A stretch of 64,000 nt of DNA from contig JBJHBG010000001.1 in assembly GCA_050485385.1 (NCBI GenBank), positions 1 to 64,000 on the forward strand, given 5' to 3'. This DNA comes from RECO01 sp050485385 (GTDB lineage Bacteria; Pseudomonadota; Alphaproteobacteria; Geminicoccales; Geminicoccaceae). The notes beneath the pieces are model-generated. The model saw only the letters and a program-made list of their open reading frames with translations. It had not been told where the DNA came from and did not search any database. Of this stretch, positions 17,502 through 26,029 are shown one piece after another. The translations under genes were made by a program, and so were the position numbers. Position 1 is the first letter of the stretch; the number at the start of each line of letters is the position of its first letter.

Positions 17502-17542
17502 GACGAGGTCTCCAGTCGGCGCGGTACGGGACCGGGCTGCCG

Positions 17543-18088
17543 TCAGATCTTGGGTGAGGGCTCGGCGCCCTGGCCCGGCGCCGGCACCCGGTCAGGATAG
17601 CGGATGCCGATGGCGAAGCGTGCGGTGTCGGCGAGCGCCTGCAGCCAGAGCGCAGCGCAGCCGAGGGTCAGGCCGGCGTAGAATGGCCAGATCAACGGAC
17701 CCCAAGCGCTGCTCAGCTCGCGCCGGCCGGTCTGGTAGGCGGCGAGCGTCTGCCCGCCCGCCACGTGCGTGAGCAGTCCCAAGGCGGGCAGGAACAGGAA
17801 CGCGAAGAAGAGGAAGTTGACGATGTGCTGCACCCTGAGCGGCATGAGCTGCGAGAGGAAGTCGATGCGGATGTGCGCGCCCTGCTTCAGCGTGTAGCCA
17901 GCCGCCAGGATGAACAGCATGCCGTTCAGCATGAACGACATGTCGAACGCCCAGAAGGTGGGCGCCCGCAGCACGTAACGGGCGAACACCTCGTAGAGCA
18001 TGATGCCCATGAGCGCGATCACCATGACCATGGCGATGGCGGCGGCAAGGTCCGAGAGGCGGTCGATCGCGCGGGTCAGGACGAGCAT
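17543..18088 (-). CDS. dctQ: TRAP transporter small permease (DctQ family)
   Basis: A 181-residue protein with four membrane helices, including the family pattern YEVFARYVLRAPTFWAFDMSFMLNG and the TLKQGAHIRIDFLSQ segment. It pairs with the DctM subunit 41 bases downstream. The ATG at 18088 (MLVLTRAIDRL) is chosen because the helix starts directly after it; the longer frame adds a polar leader unlike the family. Confidence 0.88.
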   Translation of the reverse strand: MLVLTRAIDRLSDLAAAIAMVMVIALMGIMLYEVFARYVLRAPTFWAFDMSFMLNGMLFILAAGYTLKQGAHIRIDFLSQLMPLRVQHIVNFLFFAFLFLPALGLLTHVAGGQTLAAYQTGRRELSSAWGPLIWPFYAGLTLGCAALWLQALADTARFAIGIRYPDRVPAPGQGAEPSPKI

Positions 18089-18145
18089 GGCGGCTCCGAT
18101 GTGCGGCCGTGGCAGCGAGCCGCAGCTCGCCGCCACGCGCCGGCC

Positions 18146-19198
18146 TCAGCGGCGCTGCTGGTTGATGTGCAGTTCCATGTTCTCTTCCCACGCGGCGAGG
18201 AAGTCGTAGTAGGACTCGGCGATCCGGGCCATCCACTCGTTGTCCTCGGCATGGCGCCGCGCCCACTCCTCGCCGGCCTCGCGCCACGCCTGACGGAACT
18301 CGTCGTCGAGGCTCACGAACTCGTTGCCACCGGCACGCAACTGCTGCAGCGCCTCCAGGTCGGCATAGGTCCAGCTCAGGAACGATTCGTAGGTGGTGAG
18401 CTTGGCTGCCGCCTCGATTTGCGTCTTGATGTCGTCCGGCAGCGCGTCCCAGTCGTCGGCGCGCATGACGAAGTCGAAGGCGAAGGCCGGCTGGTGGATG
18501 CCCGGCATGATGATGTAGCGGGCGATCTCGGGCAGCCCCAGCACCACGTTCTCGGCGGGCGTGGCCCATTCGGCGGCGTCGACCGCGCCGCGCTCGAGCA
18601 TGGTGTAGATCTCGCTGCCGGGCACCGTCACCGGGGCACCGCCGAAGCTCTCCAGGATGTCGGCAGCGGCACCGGACATGCGCACCCGCAGGCCGTTCAA
18701 GTCGCCGAGCGACTCGACCGGGCGATTGGAATGCAGGAAGACTTCGGTCGGGCCGCTGCCGGCGACCAGCGCATGCAGCCCCATGACGTCACGCCGGAAC
18801 TCCTGCCACAACTCCTGGCCACCGCCCTCGTAGAGCCAGGTGTGGTAGGCATCGAAGCCCATGCCGCCGGGATGCGCCGAGAGCAGGGAGTTGGCCGGGT
18901 CCTGGCGGACCAGATAGCCGGGCCACGTGTTGCCGACGTCCGCGCGCCCGTCCTGCACCGCCTCGTAGACCTCGAAAGCGGGGGCGAGGACACCCGCGGG
19001 GAAGGGGGTGATCTGCACCCGTCCGTCGGTCAGCTTGGCCACGTTCTCGGCCAGCGTGACCGCGAAGTACTGGAAGTACACGGAGGTCTCGGACGGTGCC
19101 AGTGTGGCCATCCGCCAGCGGTACTCCTGCGCGTGCGCCATGCTGGCGGTGGCTGCCACGCCGGCGCCAAGTGCGATTGCCATCAGTCGTCGCATCAT
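18146..19198 (-). CDS. dctP: TRAP transporter substrate-binding protein, TakP-like
   Basis: A 350-residue periplasmic receptor with a Sec signal (MMRRLMAIALGAGVAATASMAHA, cleavage after AHA). The substrate-carboxylate Arg is expected in LNGLRVRMSG and the family continues with AAEWATPAENVVLGLPEIARYI and MPGIHQPA. This EW...G.HQP pattern matches the TakP-type receptors that bind small 2-oxo or hydroxy acids such as pyruvate or lactate, so a 2-oxo or 2-hydroxy carboxylate is the best guess. It delivers substrate to the DctQM pair encoded downstream. The VOC gene lies 43 bases upstream in the same direction. Confidence 0.9.
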   Translation of the reverse strand: MMRRLMAIALGAGVAATASMAHAQEYRWRMATLAPSETSVYFQYFAVTLAENVAKLTDGRVQITPFPAGVLAPAFEVYEAVQDGRADVGNTWPGYLVRQDPANSLLSAHPGGMGFDAYHTWLYEGGGQELWQEFRRDVMGLHALVAGSGPTEVFLHSNRPVESLGDLNGLRVRMSGAAADILESFGGAPVTVPGSEIYTMLERGAVDAAEWATPAENVVLGLPEIARYIIMPGIHQPAFAFDFVMRADDWDALPDDIKTQIEAAAKLTTYESFLSWTYADLEALQQLRAGGNEFVSLDDEFRQAWREAGEEWARRHAEDNEWMARIAESYYDFLAAWEENMELHINQQRR

Positions 19199-19241
19199 CG
19201 AACGGTCCTCTCGTGCTTGTTACGACGGTTGCTCCGGCCGT

Positions 19242-20099
19242 TCAGGCGGCCGGCACGAATTCGAACACGGTGCCCGCACCGTCCTCGGTGTGGGTGGCGA
19301 TGCCGCCGCTCGCCGTCGACACCACCGCCACGCCGGCGGCTTTGAGATGGTTGCGGGTGCGGTCGAGGTCGGCCGTGGCCAGGACGACCGCTCGGAGCCG
19401 GGCCGGCCCACCCTCGAGGAGCGCGGGGACGGTGCCGTAGCGCTGGCCGAAAGCCTCGGGCGTCAGCCAGCGCAGCGTTGCCGGCGGGCAGGCGAGGTGC
19501 AGGCCCGCCGCGTCCCTCGTCACGCGGTCGGCAAAGAGCCGCCGGTAGGCAGTCTCGACCGGTGCCGTGTCGGCCGCGACGCCGACCACCTCGACGATAC
19601 CCAGGGCACCGTTCGGCTGCTCCAGGTAGTCCTCGCGCCAGACCAACTCCGGCGTGTGGTGGGTGCAGGCGAAGCTCCAGGTGCCGGGCGTGGCCTCGGG
19701 CTGCAACCGGGCGATGGAGAAGCGGGCCTCGGCCGTACGGCCGCCGATCTCGACCGGCCGCGCGAAGTGCAGCGCCTCGCCGTCGGCCACGCCGGCGGCA
19801 GCGAAGGCGCTCGCGGTGGCGTCGGCGTCCACCGTCTTGAATATGACGCCGGCCAAGCCGTCGCCCGCCTCCAGCAGGCTGCGGGCGCGCGCGTTGGCCG
19901 GGGTCGGTAGACGCACGGCCAGCACTTCGAAATAGGTGGTGCGGTCGGGCAGCACGATGGTGGCGTTGTGGGTGCCCATGCTGTCCGAATGGACACCGCG
20001 CGGCGTCGGCAGGAAGCCGAGGCGGCGCATCGCGGCCTCGGCGGCGTCGAGGTCGTGCACGAGGACGATGAGGTGGTCGAGGCCCTGGACGACGTGCAT
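19242..20099 (-). CDS. VOC-superfamily (glyoxalase-like) protein
   Basis: A 285-residue protein with the glyoxalase-like two-module fold. The opening VQGLDHLIVLVHDLDAA supplies the metal-binding-type His, and later elements FSFACTHHTPELVW and FEFVPAA look like the paired beta-alpha-beta modules. This longer form resembles the glyoxalase-like PF13468 group, which is mostly uncharacterised. The ATG at 20099 has GGAGCTGC upstream. It is the first gene of the TRAP operon, which suggests a role in handling the imported carboxylate; that is inference from position only. Confidence 0.75.
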   Translation of the reverse strand: MHVVQGLDHLIVLVHDLDAAEAAMRRLGFLPTPRGVHSDSMGTHNATIVLPDRTTYFEVLAVRLPTPANARARSLLEAGDGLAGVIFKTVDADATASAFAAAGVADGEALHFARPVEIGGRTAEARFSIARLQPEATPGTWSFACTHHTPELVWREDYLEQPNGALGIVEVVGVAADTAPVETAYRRLFADRVTRDAAGLHLACPPATLRWLTPEAFGQRYGTVPALLEGGPARLRAVVLATADLDRTRNHLKAAGVAVVSTASGGIATHTEDGAGTVFEFVPAA

Positions 20100-20201
20100 G
20101 GCAAGCAGCTCCGATACACGAAAAGCAAAGCACGCTTGCTGACGGGCGTCCAGCGGCGGCATGCTGGTTGGATACCGGATCACGGAACTATGGGAGGAAC
20201 G

Positions 20202-21200
20202 ATGCGCGCGGTGGTGTTCCACGAGCATGGCGGGGTCGAAAAGCTGCGGGTCGAGAGCATGCCCGACCCCGTGTGCGGCCCCGAGGACGTGGTGCTGGCG
20301 GTTCGCGCCGTCGCCCTCAACGGCTTCGAGCCGATGATCCTCCAGGGCACGACCGCCCTCAGAACGCCCTTCCCGATGATCCCCGGCGGCGACGCTGCGG
20401 GCGAGGTCGTCGAGGTGGGCACGGCCGTCGAGGGCTGGGCCGTCGGCGACCGGGCCGGCTTCTTTCCCATGGTGCCGGGCGAGGGCATGACCGGCGAGAC
20501 GCGGCAGGGGGCCTTGGCCGAGCGCCATCGTGTGCCCGCGACGAGCCTGATCCGCCTGCCCGACGGGCTCGGCTTCGAGCAGGCGGCGGCCCTGCCCATC
20601 GCCTACGGCACCGCGCTTCGCATGATGCGCGACCGCGGGCGCGTCCAGGCCGGCGAGACGGTGCTGGTGCTGGGCGCCGCCGGCGGGGTGGGGACCGCCT
20701 GCGTGCAGCTCGCCAAGGCGGCGGGGGCCACCGTCATTGCCTGCGCCAGCGCCGGCTGGAAGCTGGAGAAGCTGCGCGAACTCGGCGCCGACCACGTGGT
20801 CGACACGGGCAGCACCGACGTCCGCCAGTGGGTGTGGGACACCTTCGGCAAGCCGCGCATGGGCGGCGGTGGGGGCATCGACGTGGTGGTCAACTACATC
20901 GGCGGCGACACCTGGAAGGATGCACTCAGGATCATTGCCCCCGGCGGCCGCATGCTGGTCTGCGGCGCCACCGCCGGCTACACCGTCGAGACCGACTGTC
21001 GCTACGTCTGGACCTACGAGATCGGCATCGTCGGCTCCAACGGCTGGCGGCCGGAGGATCAGGCGGAGATGTACGCCATGGCGGCCGACGGGCGCATCCG
21101 CCCGGTGATCGACGGCGTGCATCCGCTGGAGGCCGCGCCCGCGGTGATGCAGCGGCTGATCGATCGCGACTTCTTCGGCAAGTTGGTGCTCCGGCCATGA
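20202..21200 (+). CDS. Zinc-type alcohol dehydrogenase/quinone oxidoreductase (MDR family)
   Basis: A 332-residue medium-chain reductase. It has the GroES-like N-terminal half (IPGGDAAGEVVEVG) and a Rossmann half with VLGAAGGVGTACVQLAKAAG. The zinc-binding cysteine cluster of true alcohol dehydrogenases is absent, so it is closer to NADPH:quinone oxidoreductases or enoyl reductases. GGGAGGAACG sits right before the ATG at 20202. Its last codons overlap the thioesterase gene by 4 bases (ATGA), and both may serve a CoA-thioester pathway. Confidence 0.87.
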   Translation: MRAVVFHEHGGVEKLRVESMPDPVCGPEDVVLAVRAVALNGFEPMILQGTTALRTPFPMIPGGDAAGEVVEVGTAVEGWAVGDRAGFFPMVPGEGMTGETRQGALAERHRVPATSLIRLPDGLGFEQAAALPIAYGTALRMMRDRGRVQAGETVLVLGAAGGVGTACVQLAKAAGATVIACASAGWKLEKLRELGADHVVDTGSTDVRQWVWDTFGKPRMGGGGGIDVVVNYIGGDTWKDALRIIAPGGRMLVCGATAGYTVETDCRYVWTYEIGIVGSNGWRPEDQAEMYAMAADGRIRPVIDGVHPLEAAPAVMQRLIDRDFFGKLVLRP

Positions 21201-21619
21201 CCGTCACGCCGATGAGCCTGGAGGCGATGCAGGCGATCATGGACGGCTCGCCCTTCATCCGCTTCCACGGCATGAAGCTGGAGGCGGCGGATGCCGAGGC
21301 CGGCAGCGTGCGCGTGGCCATGCCGTTCCGCCCGGAACTGGAGCGGGGCGAGGGCACGGGCCAGTTCCACGGCGGCGCCATCGCGTCGCTGATCGACACG
21401 GCGGGTGACTTCGCGCTGGTCATGTCCGTCGGCGGCGCGGTGCCGACCATCAACTTCCGCGTCGACTATCTGCGGCCCTCCAAGGGCGATCGGCTGGTGG
21501 CGGAGGCGCACGTGCGCCGGGCGGGGCGCACCGTCGGCGTGGTCGACGTCGACGTTCTGGACGCCGACGGCAAGCTCGTCGCCGTGGGGCGGGGTTGCTA
21601 CGGCACCTTCGTTGCCTGA
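21197..21619 (+). CDS. Hotdog-fold thioesterase, PaaI family
   Basis: A 140-residue cytoplasmic thioesterase. The family signature QFHGGAIASLIDTAGDFAL holds the hotdog helix with HGG and the catalytic acidic residue (Asp), and the strand NFRVDYLRP follows. It should hydrolyse short or aromatic acyl-CoA esters as a tetramer. The start overlaps the reductase stop by 4 bases, and its own stop overlaps the TTG start of the FAD oxidase by 8 bases, so the three genes are translationally linked. Confidence 0.9.
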   Translation: MTVTPMSLEAMQAIMDGSPFIRFHGMKLEAADAEAGSVRVAMPFRPELERGEGTGQFHGGAIASLIDTAGDFALVMSVGGAVPTINFRVDYLRPSKGDRLVAEAHVRRAGRTVGVVDVDVLDADGKLVAVGRGCYGTFVA

Positions 21620-22886
21620 GCCTGCGGGCTCGCTCTGGGAGCGGACGGCACCACCGGCCGAGGCCTACCCACCGCTCCGGGGCGAGCGGCGGGTGCCGGT
21701 TGCCGTGGTCGGCGCCGGGTTCACGGGCCTTTCGACCGCGCTGCATCTGGCCGGTGCCGGCGAGGTTCTGGTGCTGGAGGCGGCGACGGTCGGCTTCGGT
21801 GCCTCCGGGCGCAACAACGGCCAGGTGATCCCCACCCTCAGCCGCGCCGAGCCGGACGACTTCGTCCGTCACCTCGGCGCGGCGCGGGGTACGCGCTTCG
21901 CCCATTTGGTGCGCGACAGTGCTGCGTTCCTCTTCGACCTCGTGCGCCGGCACGGCATCGACTGCGATGCCGTGCAGCAGGGCTGGGTGCAGCCGGCGCA
22001 CCGGCCGAGCCGTTTTCGGCTGAGCGAGCAGCGGGTACGGCAGTGGCAGCGGTTCGGCGCCGAGGTCGAACTGCTCGACCGCACCGCCATGGCGGACCTG
22101 CTCGGCAGCGATGCCTATCACGGCGGCTGGCTGGCGCCGACCGGCGGCCACGTGAACCCGCTCGCCCTGGCGCGTGGGCTCGCCGGGGCGGCAGCGGCGG
22201 CCGGCATCGCGATCCACGAGCGAAGCCCGGTGACGGCGATGGCGCGGGAGGGCGGCGGCTGGCGGCTGACGACGCCGGAGGGCGCCGTGTTGGCGGAGCA
22301 GGTGGTGCTGGCGACGGCCGCCTACACCACGGCCGCGACCCCGAGGCTGCGCGCGAGCTTTCTGCCCTACCGCTCCTATCAGGCGGCGACCGCGCCGCTC
22401 GACGGCCGGGCGCGGAGCGTGGTGCTGCGGCACGATCATGCCATGTCCGACACGCGCGGCGATTTGCGCTTCGCCCACTACGACCGCGACGGCCGGCTGG
22501 TCGCGGGTGGTGCCTTGGTGCTCTACGCCAACGACCGGGAGCGCGTGGCGCGGCAGGTGCGGAGGAAGCTGCGCGAGACCTTTCCGGCCCTGCCCGAGCC
22601 CCGGATCGAGTGCGTCTGGCACGGCGACTTCGCCCTCTCCACGGACGGTCTGCCGCACCTGTTCGAGGCGGGGCCGGGGGCCTGGGGCTGGATCGGCTGC
22701 AACGGCCGGGGCGTGGCACTCGCCGTCGCCATGGGGCCGGTGCTGGCGAACCTCGTGCGTGGCCGGCCCGCTGCCGAAGCCCCCCTGCCGCTCGAGCCCC
22801 TGCGCCCCATCCCCCTCCGCCCGGCCGCAGCCCTGATCGCCCGGCCCATGATCGCCTGGTACCGGCTAAAGGACCGGCGCGACTGA
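21612..22886 (+). CDS. FAD-dependent amine/amino-acid oxidase (PuuB/DAO family)
   Basis: A 424-residue flavoenzyme similar to gamma-glutamylputrescine oxidase and other glycine/D-amino-acid oxidase-type proteins. The FAD fold reads VAVVGAGFTGLSTALHLA (about residues 25-42), preceded by SLWERTAPP, a leader typical of PuuB relatives; GFGASGRNNGQV follows, and the C-terminal WIGCNGRGVALA contacts FAD. The TTG at 21612 is chosen because the conserved SLWE leader begins 6 codons later and the ATGs further upstream fall inside the thioesterase gene. The amine substrate is unknown. No other polyamine gene is nearby. Confidence 0.85.
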   Translation: MPEPAGSLWERTAPPAEAYPPLRGERRVPVAVVGAGFTGLSTALHLAGAGEVLVLEAATVGFGASGRNNGQVIPTLSRAEPDDFVRHLGAARGTRFAHLVRDSAAFLFDLVRRHGIDCDAVQQGWVQPAHRPSRFRLSEQRVRQWQRFGAEVELLDRTAMADLLGSDAYHGGWLAPTGGHVNPLALARGLAGAAAAAGIAIHERSPVTAMAREGGGWRLTTPEGAVLAEQVVLATAAYTTAATPRLRASFLPYRSYQAATAPLDGRARSVVLRHDHAMSDTRGDLRFAHYDRDGRLVAGGALVLYANDRERVARQVRRKLRETFPALPEPRIECVWHGDFALSTDGLPHLFEAGPGAWGWIGCNGRGVALAVAMGPVLANLVRGRPAAEAPLPLEPLRPIPLRPAAALIARPMIAWYRLKDRRD

Positions 22887-22905
22887 GGCGGTGTTCGTAC
22901 AGGGG

Positions 22906-22927
22906 CAGGAGGCCGAAAGCCCCCCTG
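22906..22927. terminator. Imperfect hairpin between convergent genes
   Basis: CAGG/CCTG and GGC/GCC arms, separated by a small internal loop, enclose CGAAA. It lies in the 55-base gap between the FAD oxidase stop (plus strand) and the SDR stop (minus strand), where a two-way terminator is expected. There is no T-tract on either side. Confidence 0.4.
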
Positions 22928-22941
22928 GGTCTTCTGCGGTC

Positions 22942-23691
22942 CTAGCCGTCGGTACGCTCGGCGTAGACCGTTCCGCCGGGAGCGCTGTCGGTGGGAAACA
23001 GCTCGACATAGGCTACGTCGGCACCTTCCGGCATGTCGAGCGCGGCCTCGATGGCGCGGGCGACGTCGGCGGGCTGGAGGGCTTCGACCTTCCGGTAGAG
23101 TGCTTCGGTCATGCGTGCCCGGTCGCCCGCCATCGTTTCCAGATAGACGTCGGTCGCGACGCGGCCGGGGGCAACCTCGGTGACGCGGACGCGCGTGCCT
23201 GCCAGTTCGTGGCGCAGTCCCTTCGCGAACATGTGGATGGCCGCCTTGGTGGCGCCGTAGACGGCAAGGTTGGGCAGGACGTAGCGGCCGGCCATGGACC
23301 CCAAGTAGACGAGGTGGCCGCGCCGGCGGGCGCGCATACCCGGCAGGACGGCGTGGGTGAGGTGGATCGCCGCCTGAAGGTTGAGGGCGAGCATGCGGTC
23401 GACGTCGCCGAGCTCGGTTTCGTGCAGCGGCCGCACCTTGGCCACGATGCCGGCGTTGTTGACCAGCACGTCGATCTCGCGCTCGGCGACGGCCGCGCGG
23501 GCCGCGTGCAGGTCGGTGACGTCGAGCGCCAATGGCGTGCAGCCGGTGCGCGCAGCAAGGGCCTCCAAATCGCCCTGGCTGCGGGCGACGGCGATCACCT
23601 CCAGCCCGCGCGCGCGAAGGCGCTCGACCACGGCGGCGCCGATGCCGCGCGAGGCGCCGGTGACGAGGGCCGTGCGGTAGGCGGGCATCAT
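22942..23691 (-). CDS. SDR-family oxidoreductase, last gene of the long operon
   Basis: A 249-residue classical short-chain dehydrogenase. Cofactor loop TGASRGIGAAV, NNAGIV, the catalytic Ser in YLGSMAGRY and YGATK with Tyr and Lys are all present. The tail AYVELFPTDSAPGGTVY matches the 3-hydroxy acid/serine dehydrogenase-like group (YdfG type) that ends shortly after the sixth strand. Its ATG overlaps the stop of the lipoyl-esterase fusion gene by 4 bases. It could reduce or oxidise a small hydroxy acid linked to the dehydrogenase module; this is inferred from position. Confidence 0.87.
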   Translation of the reverse strand: MMPAYRTALVTGASRGIGAAVVERLRARGLEVIAVARSQGDLEALAARTGCTPLALDVTDLHAARAAVAEREIDVLVNNAGIVAKVRPLHETELGDVDRMLALNLQAAIHLTHAVLPGMRARRRGHLVYLGSMAGRYVLPNLAVYGATKAAIHMFAKGLRHELAGTRVRVTEVAPGRVATDVYLETMAGDRARMTEALYRKVEALQPADVARAIEAALDMPEGADVAYVELFPTDSAPGGTVYAERTDG

Positions 23692-25058
23692 CGGCGGCGC
23701 TCCAGCAGATGGTCGCGGAGAAAGCGGGCCATGCGCTCAACCATCACCGCCACGGCATCGACGCGGTCGGCCATCTGCAGGCAGCCGTGGACGAGGCCCG
23801 GACGTACGTCGAGCCGGTGCGGCACGCCCGCCGCCTCCGCCTTGGCCGCGAGGTCCAGGCTCTCGTCGAGCAAGAGGTCCTGGTCGCAGGCGAAGATGCC
23901 GAGTTCCGGCAGGCCCTCCAGGCGCCCCAGTAGCGGCTCGGCGCGGGCATCGCCGCGGCCGTTGCCCGCGAGATAGGCATCCCAGAACCAGGCCATGCCG
24001 GCGAGCGAGAGGGGGTAGAAGCCGTCGCCGAAGCGGCGCGCGCTCGGCGTGTCGAGCCGGCGGGCGAAGGCGCCGTAGGCGAGCAGCAGGCAGCGAGGTA
24101 GGGCGTCGCCCCGGTCCAGCCGCGCCTGGGTGGCGGCAAGCGCGAGGTTGGCGCCCGCGCTGTCGCCGCCGATGGCGAGCCGTGCGGGGTCGAGCCCGAG
24201 TGCCGGCCCATGGTCGAGGACGAAGCCGAGGGCGGTCGTGGCGTCGTCATGGGCGGCGGGGAAGGGGTGCTCGGGGGCGAGGCGGTAGTCGAGGGCGAGG
24301 ACGCGGCAGCGGGCGAGCGCGGCGAGGCGCCGACAGAGGCCGTCGTGGGTGGCCAGATCGCCCATCACCCAGCCGCCGCCGTGCAGGTAGAGGAGGGCGG
24401 GTGCCGGGGCGGGAACGCCCGGATCGTAGAGGCGGGCCGGGCGCGGGCCGGCACCGCCGGGCAGGGTCACGTCCTCGACGCGGGCCAGCGGGATCGGGTG
24501 GCGGTTCCAGACCGGTGCGAACTCGGTGGCGTACCACGTGCGCAGCGCTTGGGCCGACACGCTGCCGACGGCGGGCCGGCCGCGCGCGCCGGCCTGCTCG
24601 AACAGCCGGCGCAGGTCCGGATCGAGATCGTCCGGTCGCGGCGGGTCGACGACGTGGTGGCTCGCGGGCGGGATCGTATCCAGCAGCGCGCGCACGTCAC
24701 GCTCGACGACGCAGCCGCCCGGGCCGGTGGGGGCGATGGCGCCGAGGTCCAGGCCGTGCTCGACGGCAAGGCGTCGAGCGATGGGGCTCGCCACGACGAA
24801 GCCGGCGGCCGTCGCCATCGGCTCGATGGTGCAGAGGACCGCACCGACCGGTACTTCGTCGCCGGGGGCGAAGGCGACGGCGGCGATGCGACCGGCGGCA
24901 GGCGCGGCGATCTCGCTCGCGGCCTTGGTCGTCTCGACCACGCCGAGGACCGCTCCGACGACGACCTCCGTGCCCGGACAGGCGTGCCATTCGACCAGCG
25001 TGGCGCTTTCCATGTACTCGCCGGCAGCGCCCTCCAGCCGGACCTCGACCGCGCTCAT
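23688..25058 (-). CDS. E2-like fusion: lipoyl domain, E3-binding domain and HSL-type esterase
   Basis: A 456-residue protein with three parts. Residues 1-80 are a lipoyl domain with Lys45 in VVETTKAAS as the expected lipoylation site. Residues 87-125 form a peripheral-subunit-binding domain (ASPIARRLAVEHGLDL then PTGPGG). From about residue 190 on comes a hormone-sensitive-lipase-type hydrolase: HGGGW (225-229), YRLAPEHPFPAA, the nucleophile Ser299 in GGDSAG, Asp394 in DLLLDE and His424 in LVHG. The CoA-acyltransferase domain of a normal E2 and its HxxxDG motif are absent. The gene overlaps E1 beta and the SDR by 4 bases each. AcoC of acetoin dehydrogenases also joins a lipoyl domain to a hydrolase fold, but of another hydrolase family; here acyl-lipoyl may be hydrolysed or passed on (inference). 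Confidence 0.85.
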   Translation of the reverse strand: MSAVEVRLEGAAGEYMESATLVEWHACPGTEVVVGAVLGVVETTKAASEIAAPAAGRIAAVAFAPGDEVPVGAVLCTIEPMATAAGFVVASPIARRLAVEHGLDLGAIAPTGPGGCVVERDVRALLDTIPPASHHVVDPPRPDDLDPDLRRLFEQAGARGRPAVGSVSAQALRTWYATEFAPVWNRHPIPLARVEDVTLPGGAGPRPARLYDPGVPAPAPALLYLHGGGWVMGDLATHDGLCRRLAALARCRVLALDYRLAPEHPFPAAHDDATTALGFVLDHGPALGLDPARLAIGGDSAGANLALAATQARLDRGDALPRCLLLAYGAFARRLDTPSARRFGDGFYPLSLAGMAWFWDAYLAGNGRGDARAEPLLGRLEGLPELGIFACDQDLLLDESLDLAAKAEAAGVPHRLDVRPGLVHGCLQMADRVDAVAVMVERMARFLRDHLLERRR

Positions 25059-26029
25059 CGGCACGCCCGCCGTGCGGCTTCGGCGATCCGGGCGGCGTCG
25101 GGGATGGCCGCCATCTCCAACGATTGGGCGTAGGGGATCGGTCGGTCGAGGCCGCCGAGGCGCTCGACCGGCGCATCCAGCCAGCCGAACGCGACCTCGC
25201 CGATGGTGGCGGCAAGCTCGGCCCCGTAGCCGCAGAAGCGCCAGCCCTCGTTCACCACCACCGCACGGTGGGTCTTCTTGATCGATGCGGCGAGCGTTTC
25301 GGCGTCGAGCGGTCGCAGCGTCGCCACGTCGATCACCTCGGCGTCGATGCCGTCCGCTGCCAGTGCCTCCGCCGCCTTCAGGGCCTCGAGCGTCATCCGG
25401 CTGGAGGCGACGAGCGTGACGTCTCGGCCCGCCTTGCGGACGAAGGCCGGGCCGATGGGGGTCACGTGCTCGCCCTCGGGCACCGGACCCTTGGTGTTGT
25501 AGAGGAGCTTGTGCTCGATGAAGACGACCGGGTTGGGATCGCGGATGGCGGCGGCAAGCAGCCCCTTCGCGTCCGCCGGCGTCGAGGGCATGACCACCTT
25601 GAGGCCGGGGATGTGGGCGACCCACGCCTCCAGGCTTTTCGAGTGCTGGGCGGCAGCCCCGGCGCCGGCGCCACCCTGGGTGCGCAGCACGAAGGGCAGC
25701 GTCACTTGCCCGTTCCAGATCGTGGGCAGGACCGAGGCCTGGTTGACGAGCTGGTCGAGGCAGAGCGGCAGGAAGTCCGCGTACATGATCTCGGCGACGG
25801 GCCGCAGTCCTTGCAGGGCCGCCCCGATGGCGAGGCCGGCGATGGCCTGCTCGGCGATGGGCGTGTCGCGCACGCGCGCGGCGCCGAAGCGCTCCAACAG
25901 GTCGCGCGTGACCTTGAACACGCCGCCGTAGCGGGCGACGTCCTCGCCGAACACGATCACGCTCGGGTCGGCCTCCATCGCCTGCACGAGCGCCTCGTGC
26001 AGCGCCTCGCCGTAGCGCAGCTCACGCAT
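25055..26029 (-). CDS. Thiamine-dependent dehydrogenase E1 component, beta subunit
   Basis: A 324-residue partner of the E1 alpha subunit. It shows VFGEDVARYGGVF near residue 27, the TPP-activating Glu region RVRDTPIAEQAIAGLAIGAA, QGLRPVAEIMYADF and the C-terminal LRPLDAETLAASIKKTHRAVVV. The subtype resembles acetoin dehydrogenase AcoB and pyruvate dehydrogenase PdhB more than branched-chain types (inference by eye). Together the alpha2beta2 enzyme decarboxylates or cleaves a 2-oxo or acyloin substrate and acylates a lipoyl group. It overlaps E1 alpha by 8 bases and the lipoyl-esterase fusion by 4. Confidence 0.92.
   Translation of the reverse strand: MRELRYGEALHEALVQAMEADPSVIVFGEDVARYGGVFKVTRDLLERFGAARVRDTPIAEQAIAGLAIGAALQGLRPVAEIMYADFLPLCLDQLVNQASVLPTIWNGQVTLPFVLRTQGGAGAGAAAQHSKSLEAWVAHIPGLKVVMPSTPADAKGLLAAAIRDPNPVVFIEHKLLYNTKGPVPEGEHVTPIGPAFVRKAGRDVTLVASSRMTLEALKAAEALAADGIDAEVIDVATLRPLDAETLAASIKKTHRAVVVNEGWRFCGYGAELAATIGEVAFGWLDAPVERLGGLDRPIPYAQSLEMAAIPDAARIAEAARRACR

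Noticed and set aside
20124..20140. AGCAA-N7-TTGCT repeat in the divergent region before the VOC and reductase genes
   Set aside because: The arms are only 5 bases and the spacer is long, so chance is a sufficient explanation.
23688..25058. Calling this gene dihydrolipoamide acyltransferase (AcoC or PdhC)
   Set aside because: The acyltransferase domain and HxxxDG motif are missing and an HSL-type hydrolase stands in their place, so a plain E2 name would be wrong.
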